From assembly GCA_030610325.1 (NCBI GenBank), contig JAUWRZ010000014.1:1-14771 (forward strand): a stretch of DNA of 14,771 nucleotides, in the 5' to 3' direction. Of this stretch, positions 9,601 to 14,771 are shown piece by piece (positions within the stretch are counted from its first letter, which is position 1; every line of letters starts with the position of its first letter). The position numbers and the translations under genes were made by a program. The notes under the pieces are model-generated. The model did no database searches, was not told the origin of the DNA, and saw only the letters and a program-made list of their open reading frames with translations. This stretch comes from Sulfurimonadaceae bacterium. GTDB lineage: Bacteria; Campylobacterota; Campylobacteria; Campylobacterales; Sulfurimonadaceae.

Positions 9601-9803
9601 GCTAATAGATAGACTGGGTCAGAAGCAGCCTCATATTTTCCGTAGAGCACATCGCTGTCACTGTTTAGTGACTGTGTCGCATCCCAGTCGTCTAACTCTC
9701 CATCGATTGTGACACCTCCGTAAGTCCCGGCAAAGGCACTGCCGGTGCTTAGCAGACAGCTAATGGCAAAGAGAGCTAACGGTCTTGAGTCTTTTACTTT
9801 CAT
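6666..9803 (-). CDS. Secreted multidomain polysaccharide deacetylase-like protein with two tandem carbohydrate-binding-like repeats
   Basis: Probable exported carbohydrate-active protein of 1045 aa. Start ATG 9803 is supported by AAGGA six bases upstream and a signal peptide (residues 1-25, cleavage after AFA). Two repeats at about 28-183 and 195-361 each open with a DGxxDDW motif and resemble CBM9/DOMON-type beta-sandwiches. Residues about 377-612 look like a Rossmann or glutamine-amidotransferase-like fold (RVGIVYSETSK, YDALIFPSF). Residues about 620-905 look like a NodB-type deacetylase: GTHSFTHPHD carries the H-x3-H metal pair (H699, H703), NDMD at 629-632 is in the place of the usual motif-1 aspartates, and IHWPWHDYG at about 846-854 is a possible C-terminal catalytic His motif. 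The C-terminus is beta-rich. No membrane anchor or sorting signal is seen. The neighbouring c-di-GMP genes suggest an exopolysaccharide or biofilm substrate; that is inference. The layout recalls the PelA/Agd3 (CE18) class, which I cannot confirm here. Confidence 0.82.
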   Translation of the reverse strand: MKVKDSRPLALFAISCLLSTGSAFAGTYGGVTIDGELDDWDATQSLNSDSDVLYGKYEAASDPVYLLALQTTGTSITAETTVWLNSDNDVTTGYRIWGTYGGAEYYINIYSDGRPYLYSGDPFGTFISGPLEHSYSTDKTALEIVLPASLIGSPPESISLIGDLNNAIFLPNDYASGQFSIYHEPTIIVPPEPVIETYGNIDVDGAIDDWSPTERINLPLDLPPTLVDNKENIYAKYVSSPETTYVFAIETSGTIIGPETTFWLNTDNDAYTGYQIWGAYGGAEYYVNISSDNKPYLYKGDPFGEFVAGPLTHHYSADSTILEFALPASLIGSPQEKVSLIGDLDNKIFLPSDYSTGQFSVLNQTMELPPRTDFSKRVGIVYSETSKTHFFDAELPIQKAYSQLFMAMQHQSMMAGIPFDLLSEDDLTDISRLVNYDALIFPSFSSVPSDRFEAIHDTLYQAVYHYGIGIITAGDWMTNGSDGISIEGDAYRHMKQILGIGRVTGEGPVEMTLNAGDTTHPAMDDYRADEIVYSYANNHWYSYFSAATDGTLIQPVTTLATQTVTGSTPGTYDAVLAVETGARHVHFSSLEFMGDTNLLWTALQWSIYGDESPVALKMGRFNNLFISRNDMDQSQEIAEVAANDGALLPILQQWKSDYGFVGSYFINIGNNPPDQYTDWSYSAPLYQQYIALGNEIGTHSFTHPHDTNVLTAAGVEFEFDQAMDIIAEQLNPTWRDQNIRGAAVPGAPEGTETALEILQYLDYLTGGYSSVGAGYPGAFGYLTPTSDKIYLSPNMSFDFTLIEYGIPVYDTDSGQWVPQPLSAAEAEQHWLSEYTTLMRHASLPIIHWPWHDYGPTTGTTDLKLYTLSMFTNTIKTAYEDNAEFLTSIDAAQRMETFKEASLTVTQSGTTTNVNVSSHAVGKFALEIDLSPGNVIESVDNWYAYDDRRVFLDQDGGDFTIHQGAIAANVTHITALPMRAELLSLSGDGNTLAFTLKGEGKVRLALADRSNRYKITGADTISKIDDNTIELTFNSFDVHTVFVGGK
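8721..9026 (-). repeat. Intragenic domain repeat, copy 2
   Basis: Encodes residues 260-361 of the secreted deacetylase-like protein, the core of the second carbohydrate-binding-like domain (TTFWLNTDND to TGQFSV). It matches copy 1 without gaps. A Pro-rich linker (IIVPPEPVIE) separates the domains. Confidence 0.85.
9261..9566 (-). repeat. Intragenic domain repeat, copy 1
   Basis: Encodes residues 80-181 of the secreted deacetylase-like protein, the conserved core of the first carbohydrate-binding-like domain (TTVWLNSDND to SGQFSI). Aligned by hand without gaps to copy 2, about 70% of the 102 residues are identical, including YGGAEYY, GDPFG, LPASLIGSP and LIGDL. Confidence 0.85.
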
Positions 9804-10095
9804 AGTTCATCCTTCAAAGGTCTGAGATCATCGTTGTATAGACTTCTCCTGATCGAAGAGAGTAGTGATTTTAAATACAATTAAGAAGGCATGATATCAT
9901 AAATAATATATAATTAAAATAAACAAATAAAAATACAATTACTGAGGACTTCTCTTTTCTGAAATGATGTATCGACATAGGAATAGCGTTGGATGCATAT
10001 CTTTATATATCTCTTGAGGGAGGTAGCTCGATCAGTAGGTCTATTGTAAGATCAGGCTAGTATACTATGGTCATCTTTGTGTCAGGAGCGTGTGA
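9804..10095. promoter_or_regulatory. AT-rich divergent intergenic region (deacetylase-like gene / hypF)
   Basis: This 292-bp region separates the minus-strand secreted protein gene from hypF and must hold both promoters. Its centre (about 9868-9945) is very AT-rich. Candidates: plus-strand TATACT at 10061-10066, about 30 bases before the hypF start; plus-strand TATAAT at 9909-9914; minus-strand TATACA at 9840-9835, about 32 bases before the ATG at 9803. None has a good -35 at the usual distance, which is common in Campylobacterota sigma-70 promoters. ATGATATCAT at 9891-9900 is a perfect 10-bp palindrome and could be an operator. I do not recognise a specific regulator site. Confidence 0.45.
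10061..10066 (+). promoter_or_regulatory. Candidate -10 box for hypF
   Basis: TATACT matches five of six consensus -10 bases and would place the transcript start near 10073, giving a 5' leader of roughly 20-25 bases that still contains the AGGAG ribosome-binding site at 10084-10088. No clear -35 is visible. Confidence 0.35.
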
Positions 10096-12360
10096 TTGTC
10101 TACGTCTAAAAGAGTCAGGATAAAGATCACAGGAATCGTTCAAGGTGTCGGTTTTCGCCCCTATCTCTATCAACTGGCACAGCGTCTGTCGTTATCTGGG
10201 TCTGTATGCAATGATGGTAGAGGTCTTGATGTAGTCATAGAAGGTGATACTCAGCAAGTCGATCTGTTCCTTACGACACTACAGACCAAATCTCCGCCAC
10301 TCTCCCGGATCGACACCTTGCAACACGAGATGGAGATGCCTACAGGGGAGGTGGGTTTTACGATTCGCCGCTCAAATACAGGGGTGGCAACGACGATGAT
10401 CTCACCAGATATGGCGATCTGTGATGCCTGTCTATCTGAGATGCAAGATAACACGAACAGACGATATCAATACCCTTTTATCAACTGTACCGATTGTGGA
10501 CCAAGATACAGCATCATAAAAGCACTTCCTTATGATAGGCCCTCTACCTCTATGTCCGATTTTACGATGTGTGAAGTCTGTGATGCAGAGTATGCCAACC
10601 CCGGTGACAGACGGTACCATGCGCAACCCATAAGCTGTTTTTCGTGCGGTCCGACCCTGTCGCTGTTAGATAGTGAGGGAAGGGTGATGAGAGAGGGTGT
10701 GGAGTCGATCAAGATTATCTGTAGGCTTCTCTTAGAGGGAAAAAGTGTCGCCATCAAGGGCCTTGGAGGTTTTCATCTAGTCTGTGATGCGACTGATGAG
10801 GAAGCTGTCCAAAGATTAAGAACCAATAAACAGCGCCCTTCAAAACCGTTGGCTGTCATGTTTAAAGATCTGCAGAGTATCAAAGTAATAGCGGAGGTCA
10901 GTGAAGCGGAGGAGCGGCTTATTCTTTCCAAAGAGCGGCCGATCGTCATCATCAAAAAGAGAAGAGAGGTAGCATTAGCCCCCTCGATAGCTCCCGGTAT
11001 CGAGAAGATAGGGGTGTTTTTAGCTTATACCCCTCTGCACATACTGCTGCTTGAGGAGCTGGATCGCCCCATCGTAGCGACGAGTGCAAATATGAGTGAT
11101 GCACCTATCATCACTGAAGAGGTAGAGATAGTCAGTAAGTTGCGCGATGTCGTAGATGCTATCTTGACTTATGATAGAGAGATAGTCAATGCCTGTGATG
11201 ACAGTGTCCTGATGGTGGCGGGTACTCAGACGTTGATGCTCCGTATGGCTCGGGGCTTTGCACCCAAAAGTCTGCCTTTACCGTTTAGGAGTAGTAAAAA
11301 GATCTTAGCAGTCGGAGCCAATCAAAAGAGCAGTATTGCTCTGGCATTAGGTGAACATATCATCCTCTCCCCACATATTGGTGATCTGGTCTCCTTGGAA
11401 GCTTTTGAGTATTTTGAAAGGACACTGGAGACCTTTAAACGTTTTTATGACTTTGAACCCGATATCATCGTCTGCGACAAACATCCCGGTTATGAGACGA
11501 CAAAGTGGGCGCAACAGGCTAAAAGTAAATATCCGAATATCAGACTGATAGAGGTCCAGCACCATTACGCCCATGCTTGTGCTGTCATGGCTGAATACAA
11601 GCTCGATGAGAGCGTTCTGGCTTTCTGTTTTGACGGGACTGGTTATGGTGATGAGGGGACTCTATGGGGAGGGGAGGTCCTGATAGCTGACCCACTGAAG
11701 TATGAACGTGTGAAGCATTTTCGACCATTTCGACTGCTCGGAGGAGAGAAAGCAGTCAAGGAGCCTCGCAGAGTGGCACTGTCTCTGCTGTTTGATATCT
11801 ATACGCTAGGTGAAGTGCTTGAGATCGACAACCCGACAGTTCACAGCTTTACAGAAAGTGAGTTACGAACGATGCATGCCATGTGGGAGCGGGACATAAA
11901 CTCTCCATCAAGCAGTTCTGTTGGACGACTCTTTGATGCAGTCGCATCCTTAGCCGGTATCTCGCAGATATCAGGCTATGAGGGAGAGAGTGGTCTGTTG
12001 ATCGAGACTACTGCAGAGAGATCAGATGATGATAGCTTTAGTTACGAGATAGATGATGAGGTGATCGACTACAGGCCGATGATACGTGAGATCTTGGATA
12101 CATCATCAAAGAGTGAGATAGCTTCAAAGTTCATAGCGACATTAAGTTCGATCATATTGGAGATTGCTGAGCAGTATCCGGAATTGCCGGTAGTATTAAG
12201 CGGTGGAGTATTTCAAAACGCTTTACTTGTCTCTGTCGTCACCGAAAAGCTGAGGGTACAAAAGAGACGTTTTTATATCCAGAAAGATACTCCGGTCAAT
12301 GATGGTGGGATCGCTCTGGGTCAGCTTTATCATGTGATCCACAGATCGAAAGATGTTTAG
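10096..12360 (+). CDS. hypF: Carbamoyltransferase HypF, [NiFe]-hydrogenase maturation
   Basis: HypF transfers the carbamoyl group of carbamoyl phosphate, via carbamoyl-adenylate, to the C-terminal cysteine of HypE; this becomes the cyanide ligand of the hydrogenase iron. At 754 aa it is full length for the family. The start is TTG: an in-frame TGA directly precedes it and AGGAG lies seven bases upstream. Domains in order: acylphosphatase (GIVQGVGFRP at 13-22), two zinc fingers of type Cx2C-x18-Cx2C (C109/C112/C131/C134 and C159/C162/C181/C184), a YrdC-like nucleotide-binding domain (KGLGGFHLVCDA, RPSKPLAVMF) and a Kae1-like carbamoyltransferase domain (HHYAHA from 489, FDGTGYGDEGTLWGGE, SGGVFQN, NDGGIALGQ). 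No key motif is missing. It is first in the hyp cluster and separated from hypB by 119 bp, so hypB may also have its own promoter. Confidence 0.97.
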   Translation: MSTSKRVRIKITGIVQGVGFRPYLYQLAQRLSLSGSVCNDGRGLDVVIEGDTQQVDLFLTTLQTKSPPLSRIDTLQHEMEMPTGEVGFTIRRSNTGVATTMISPDMAICDACLSEMQDNTNRRYQYPFINCTDCGPRYSIIKALPYDRPSTSMSDFTMCEVCDAEYANPGDRRYHAQPISCFSCGPTLSLLDSEGRVMREGVESIKIICRLLLEGKSVAIKGLGGFHLVCDATDEEAVQRLRTNKQRPSKPLAVMFKDLQSIKVIAEVSEAEERLILSKERPIVIIKKRREVALAPSIAPGIEKIGVFLAYTPLHILLLEELDRPIVATSANMSDAPIITEEVEIVSKLRDVVDAILTYDREIVNACDDSVLMVAGTQTLMLRMARGFAPKSLPLPFRSSKKILAVGANQKSSIALALGEHIILSPHIGDLVSLEAFEYFERTLETFKRFYDFEPDIIVCDKHPGYETTKWAQQAKSKYPNIRLIEVQHHYAHACAVMAEYKLDESVLAFCFDGTGYGDEGTLWGGEVLIADPLKYERVKHFRPFRLLGGEKAVKEPRRVALSLLFDIYTLGEVLEIDNPTVHSFTESELRTMHAMWERDINSPSSSSVGRLFDAVASLAGISQISGYEGESGLLIETTAERSDDDSFSYEIDDEVIDYRPMIREILDTSSKSEIASKFIATLSSIILEIAEQYPELPVVLSGGVFQNALLVSVVTEKLRVQKRRFYIQKDTPVNDGGIALGQLYHVIHRSKDV

Positions 12361-12382
12361 GCACTATTTCACAAAAACATAC

Positions 12383-12388
12383 TATAAT
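12383..12388 (+). promoter_or_regulatory. Candidate internal promoter -10 box upstream of hypB
   Basis: A perfect TATAAT 23-28 bases after the hypF stop. A transcript starting near 12395 would carry a leader of about 85 bases before hypB, containing the short ORF, the heptamer repeats and the hairpin. No convincing -35 element sits 16-18 bases upstream. Confidence 0.4.
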
Positions 12389-12421
12389 CATCAAAACCAC
12401 ATCACCTTTCTGGAGTCTACT

Positions 12422-12487
12422 ATGACATCAGTCTTTCATTTTTCACTTTTCACTTTTCACTTTCCCCAAAGGGGCACCCGTGTGTAA
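12422..12487 (+). CDS. Possible 21-residue leader peptide upstream of hypB
   Basis: A short ORF begins with ATG at 12422, six bases after TGGAG (12411-12415), a better-placed ribosome-binding site than that of several genes here. It encodes 21 residues, starting MTSVFHFSLF and ending QRGTRV, rich in Phe (5) with His and Arg. Its TAA stop (12485-12487) lies just inside hypB, whose GTG is at 12480, so its ribosomes would traverse the hypB initiation region. Its middle is written by the TTTTCAC repeats. It has no known homologue that I recognise. It could be a leader for translational coupling, or chance. Confidence 0.3.
   Translation: MTSVFHFSLFTFHFPQRGTRV
12440..12460 (+). repeat. Three tandem TTTTCAC heptamers
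   Basis: Three perfect contiguous copies of TTTTCAC, flanked by imperfect copies (TCTTTCAT before, TTTCCCC after). The unit is not a multiple of three, so any change in copy number shifts the reading frame of the short ORF that runs through it. Confidence 0.85.
12464..12474 (+). promoter_or_regulatory. CCCC-AAA-GGGG hairpin overlapping the hypB ribosome-binding site
   Basis: An inverted repeat of four G:C pairs around an AAA loop. The right arm, with the loop, forms AAAGGGG, the only Shine-Dalgarno-like sequence before hypB, five bases ahead of its GTG. Pairing would hide the site; a ribosome on the short upstream ORF would open it. The stem is short, so stability is uncertain. Confidence 0.4.
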
Positions 12488-13265
12488 AGATTGCGGCTGT
12501 TCTATCACAGGACCTGAACATTCTCACGAACATCATCATGACCATAGCCATGAACATTCGCATTCCCATCAGGCTGCGCATGAGACGTTGCATCATAATC
12601 CTCAATTAAATGATAAGAAGACCATCGATGTCATCACGAAGATCTTAGATAAAAATGATCAGGAAGCGGCACATAACAGGGCACATTTTGATGAGCATAA
12701 AGTCCTCGCGATCAACCTGATGAGCAGTCCAGGCAGTGGTAAGACGACACTGCTGGAACATATCGCTGATCTGGCTTCGTTTAGATTTGGAGTGATCGAG
12801 GGCGATCTTGAGACTAGCCGTGATGCCGACCGTATAAAGGCCAAAGGCATCCCTGCGTATCAGATCCAGACTGGAAGTGCCTGTCACCTTGATGCTTTTA
12901 TGGTCCATAAGGGTCTGCATGCCATGCCAGTCGAGGAGATGGATGTCTGTTTTATTGAGAATGTCGGTAATCTCGTCTGTCCTGCCAGTTATGATGTCGG
13001 TTCGCACCTGAACATCGTCCTCGTCTCTATCCCCGAAGGTGGTGATAAGATAGAGAAGTATCCAGTGATGTTTAGAAAGGCTGATCTCATCCTCATCACG
13101 AAGACGGATCTCCTACCCTATTTTGATTATGATGTAGAGCATGAGAAGAGAGAAGCGCGCAGACTAAAGCCGGGTGTGGATATTTTGGAAGTCAATATCA
13201 AAGATGAGGTCTCCATCAGACAGGTCATAGAGTGGATAGAGTTCAAACAGAAGATGAGGGTGTAA
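12480..13265 (+). CDS. hypB: Nickel-binding GTPase HypB, [NiFe]-hydrogenase maturation
   Basis: HypB is the GTP-dependent nickel insertase that works with HypA, and usually SlyD, to load nickel into the hydrogenase large subunit. The protein is 261 aa. The GTG start is fixed by the family's N-terminal MCxxCGC metal motif (here C2, C5, C7). A His-rich stretch at residues 14-39 contains 13 histidines and should bind or store nickel. The GTPase (SIMIBI class) shows the P-loop SPGSGKTT at 83-90, EGDLETSRDADRI, the metal-site segment TGSACHLDA, the NVGNLVCPA segment with its cysteine, and the base-recognition TKTD. The gene is followed by hypC after two bases. Upstream lies the repeat/hairpin leader described separately, which may tune its translation. 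Nothing is missing; the His-rich region is longer than in HypB proteins that lack nickel storage. Confidence 0.97.
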   Translation: MCKDCGCSITGPEHSHEHHHDHSHEHSHSHQAAHETLHHNPQLNDKKTIDVITKILDKNDQEAAHNRAHFDEHKVLAINLMSSPGSGKTTLLEHIADLASFRFGVIEGDLETSRDADRIKAKGIPAYQIQTGSACHLDAFMVHKGLHAMPVEEMDVCFIENVGNLVCPASYDVGSHLNIVLVSIPEGGDKIEKYPVMFRKADLILITKTDLLPYFDYDVEHEKREARRLKPGVDILEVNIKDEVSIRQVIEWIEFKQKMRV

Positions 13266-13267
13266 GT

Positions 13268-13558
13268 ATGTGCTTATCTATTCCCTCAAAGGTAGTCAAG
13301 ATCGATAAAGAGAGAAATAGTGCTACCGTTGACACGATGGGGGTCACGCGTGAAGCAGGGCTGGATCTTGTTGACTTGGATGAGATCAAAGTAGGGGATT
13401 ATGTCCTTCTTCACATAGGTTTCGTGATGAACAAGATCGATGAGGAGGATGCCCTGGAGTCTTTGAAAGTCTATAATGAGATACTTCAGGCTCTTGATGA
13501 TGAAGAGCGGCAACAGGTGGTACTTAAAGATGATGCTTGTGAGAACAGAGGGAGTTGA
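13268..13558 (+). CDS. hypC: Hydrogenase assembly chaperone HypC
   Basis: HypC is a small OB-fold-like chaperone that carries the Fe(CN)2CO precursor with HypD and delivers it to the hydrogenase large subunit. The start is ATG 13268, not the upstream in-frame ATG at 13232, because the mature protein must begin MCLSIPSKV with the essential Cys2; GAGGG lies seven bases upstream. The protein is 96 aa, within the family range, with an acidic, glutamine-containing C-terminal tail. Conserved features seen are MCLSIP, the Gly-Asp turn VGDYVLLHIGFVMNKID and EDALESL. It begins two bases after hypB, and its stop TGA overlaps the hypD ATG by one base, so the three genes are probably translationally coupled. 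The HybG/HupF paralogues are alternatives, but the operon position favours HypC. Confidence 0.95.
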   Translation: MCLSIPSKVVKIDKERNSATVDTMGVTREAGLDLVDLDEIKVGDYVLLHIGFVMNKIDEEDALESLKVYNEILQALDDEERQQVVLKDDACENRGS

Positions 13559-14685
13559 TGCGCACACTTGAGCTCAAAGACCTCTATGACGGCTTTCGTG
13601 ACCCCGCGACGATCCGTAGTCTGGCTAAACAGATAGTCGATGAGGCCAAGTATCTTAAAGAGACACTGCACATCATGGAGGTGTGTGGGGGACATACCCA
13701 CACCATCATGAAGTATGGGCTGCCTCAGTTGCTGCCAGAGAACATCGATTTTATCCATGGTCCAGGCTGTCCGGTCTGCATCATGCCAAAAGAGCGTATC
13801 GACCATGCCATCGCTTTGGCGAAGATGGATGAGACTATCTTACTGACACTCGGAGATATGATCCGTGTCCCCGGTTCAAAAAGCTCTCTGGCTTCCGAGC
13901 GGGCTAATGGTTTTGATATCAGAGCACTCTACACCCCGATGGATGCATTAAAGATCGCTAGGGAGAACCTGGATAAAAAGGTCATCTTCTTTGCCATAGG
14001 TTTTGAGACGACTACACCTATGACAGCAGCAGTCATCAAGCTGACCATAGAACAGGGTATCAAGAACCTATTCTTTCACATTAACCATGTCTTAGTCCCT
14101 CCGGCAGTCGATGCCATTATGGCCGATGGCAAGGCAAAGATCAATGCCTTCATAGGCCCGTCGCATGTCAGTGTCATCACCGGAGCCAAGATCTATAAGC
14201 CCCTACCTCTAAACTATAATACTCCAGTCGTCGTCGCGGGATTCGAGCCGGTAGATGTCCTGCAGGCAATCTTGATGATGGTGCGTCAGAAAAACGAGGG
14301 CCGTTCAGAGCTGGAGATCGAGTACACCCGCTCTGTGACGATGGAAGGTAATCAGAAAGCGCAGCAACTGATCGAGAGCTATCTCCAACCGAGAACACAT
14401 TTTCGCTGGCGCGGCATAGGAGATATCCCTGACAGTGCTTTAGAGCTTAGAGAAGAGTACGCGTATCTTGACGCAGAGAGACTCTTTGCTGACATCTTAC
14501 CAAACAAGCCGATAGATGACCATAAGCTCTGTATCTGCGGGACGATCTTAAAAGGCCTTGCCAAACCGATGGATTGTAAAGTGTTCGGTAAAGCCTGTAC
14601 ACCCAACTCTCCGCTGGGAAGTTGTATGGTCAGCAGTGAGGGGGCCTGTAATGCCTATTATCGTTATGCGGGAGTATTGACATGA
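13558..14685 (+). CDS. hypD: Iron-sulfur protein HypD, hydrogenase maturation
   Basis: HypD is the [4Fe-4S] scaffold that, with HypC, holds iron while HypE donates cyanide ligands. The protein is 375 aa, the usual size. ATG 13558 is preferred over TTG 13555 because AGAGG ends six bases before it. Seen: MEVCGGHTH with C43; HGPGCPVCIMP with C71 and C74, the residues expected for iron coordination and thiol redox; FAIGFETTTPMTA; HINHVLVPPAVDAI; and a C-terminal cysteine-rich segment (CICGTILKG, MDCKVFGKAC, GSCMVSSEGAC) that provides the cluster ligands. It overlaps hypC by one base upstream and hypE by four bases downstream (ATGA). No motif is missing. Confidence 0.97.
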   Translation: MRTLELKDLYDGFRDPATIRSLAKQIVDEAKYLKETLHIMEVCGGHTHTIMKYGLPQLLPENIDFIHGPGCPVCIMPKERIDHAIALAKMDETILLTLGDMIRVPGSKSSLASERANGFDIRALYTPMDALKIARENLDKKVIFFAIGFETTTPMTAAVIKLTIEQGIKNLFFHINHVLVPPAVDAIMADGKAKINAFIGPSHVSVITGAKIYKPLPLNYNTPVVVAGFEPVDVLQAILMMVRQKNEGRSELEIEYTRSVTMEGNQKAQQLIESYLQPRTHFRWRGIGDIPDSALELREEYAYLDAERLFADILPNKPIDDHKLCICGTILKGLAKPMDCKVFGKACTPNSPLGSCMVSSEGACNAYYRYAGVLT

Positions 14686-14771
14686 AAGCTGTGCAGTTAA
14701 GTCATGGTGGAGGAGGAGAAGAGACAAATGCTCTTATCCATGATCTCTTCTACAAATACTTTAAGAATGAC
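14682..14771 (+). CDS. hypE: Carbamoyl dehydratase HypE, 3' partial
   Basis: Only the first 30 codons are inside the window. The reading begins with ATG overlapping the hypD stop (ATGA), with GGGAG seven bases upstream inside hypD. It reads MKAVQLSHGGGGEETNALIH and continues DLFYKYFKND, matching the HypE N-terminus (HGxGG, then a helix, then LFxxYF) of the PurM/ThiL/SelD-type ATP-binding family. HypE dehydrates the carbamoyl group received from HypF on its C-terminal cysteine to a thiocyanate. Its ATP-binding core and C-terminal Cys lie beyond the edge. A hypA gene often follows in this group but is not visible here. Confidence 0.92.
   Translation, partial: MKAVQLSHGGGGEETNALIHDLFYKYFKND

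Noticed and set aside
9964..10017. 17-codon ORF in the divergent intergenic region
   Set aside because: It has no Shine-Dalgarno upstream and no notable composition; chance is the simplest explanation.
13232..13267. Upstream in-frame ATG for hypC inside hypB
   Set aside because: HypC needs Cys at position 2; the ATG at 13268 gives MCLSIPSK and has its own Shine-Dalgarno.
1..14771. Mobile element, CRISPR array, tRNA or toxin-antitoxin content
   Set aside because: I looked for transposase or integrase motifs, terminal repeats, spaced direct repeats, tRNA arms and small paired genes and saw none; the only tandem repeats are the heptamers and the protein-domain duplication.

Overview
The window looks like chromosomal DNA from a free-living member of the Campylobacterota (Sulfurimonas, Sulfurovum or Sulfuricurvum type). 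This is inferred from the character of the Hyp proteins and the multidomain cyclic-di-GMP proteins, not from a search. I see no rRNA, tRNA, IS element, integrase or CRISPR array. The gene borders are tight and the content is coherent.

Left part (1-9803) concerns c-di-GMP and the cell envelope. A plus-strand gene enters from the left edge. It encodes the tail of a receiver domain, then three PAS domains, GGDEF and EAL. It meets head-on, 8 bp apart, a minus-strand gene for a membrane-anchored sensor. That sensor has three predicted periplasmic solute-binding modules (one NMT1/THI5-like, two SBP_bac_3-like), one membrane helix, and GGDEF and EAL domains. Both proteins keep the GGDEF, RxxD I-site and EAL motifs, so each could make or break c-di-GMP. 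Upstream of the sensor on the same strand is a 1045-residue secreted protein: signal peptide, two nearly identical carbohydrate-binding-like repeats, a Rossmann/amidotransferase-like middle domain, and a divergent polysaccharide-deacetylase-like domain. The sensor and this protein could be co-transcribed, suggesting a nutrient-sensing, exopolysaccharide-modifying pair.

Middle (9804-10095) is a 292-bp AT-rich divergent intergenic region carrying the promoters for both sides.

Right part (10096-14771) is a [NiFe]-hydrogenase maturation operon in the order hypF-hypB-hypC-hypD-hypE, with hypE cut by the right edge. HypF and HypE make the thiocyanate/cyanide ligand from carbamoyl phosphate. HypC and HypD assemble the Fe(CN)2CO unit. 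HypB (His-rich, GTPase) supplies nickel. hypB to hypE are translationally tight (2-bp gap, then 1-bp and 4-bp overlaps). Between hypF and hypB lies an unusual 119-bp leader: a TATAAT box, a Shine-Dalgarno-preceded 21-codon ORF running through three perfect TTTTCAC heptamers, and a CCCC-AAA-GGGG hairpin that contains the hypB ribosome-binding site. The ORF ends inside the first codons of hypB. Loss of one heptamer would fuse this leader in frame to hypB. This is the least explained structure in the window.
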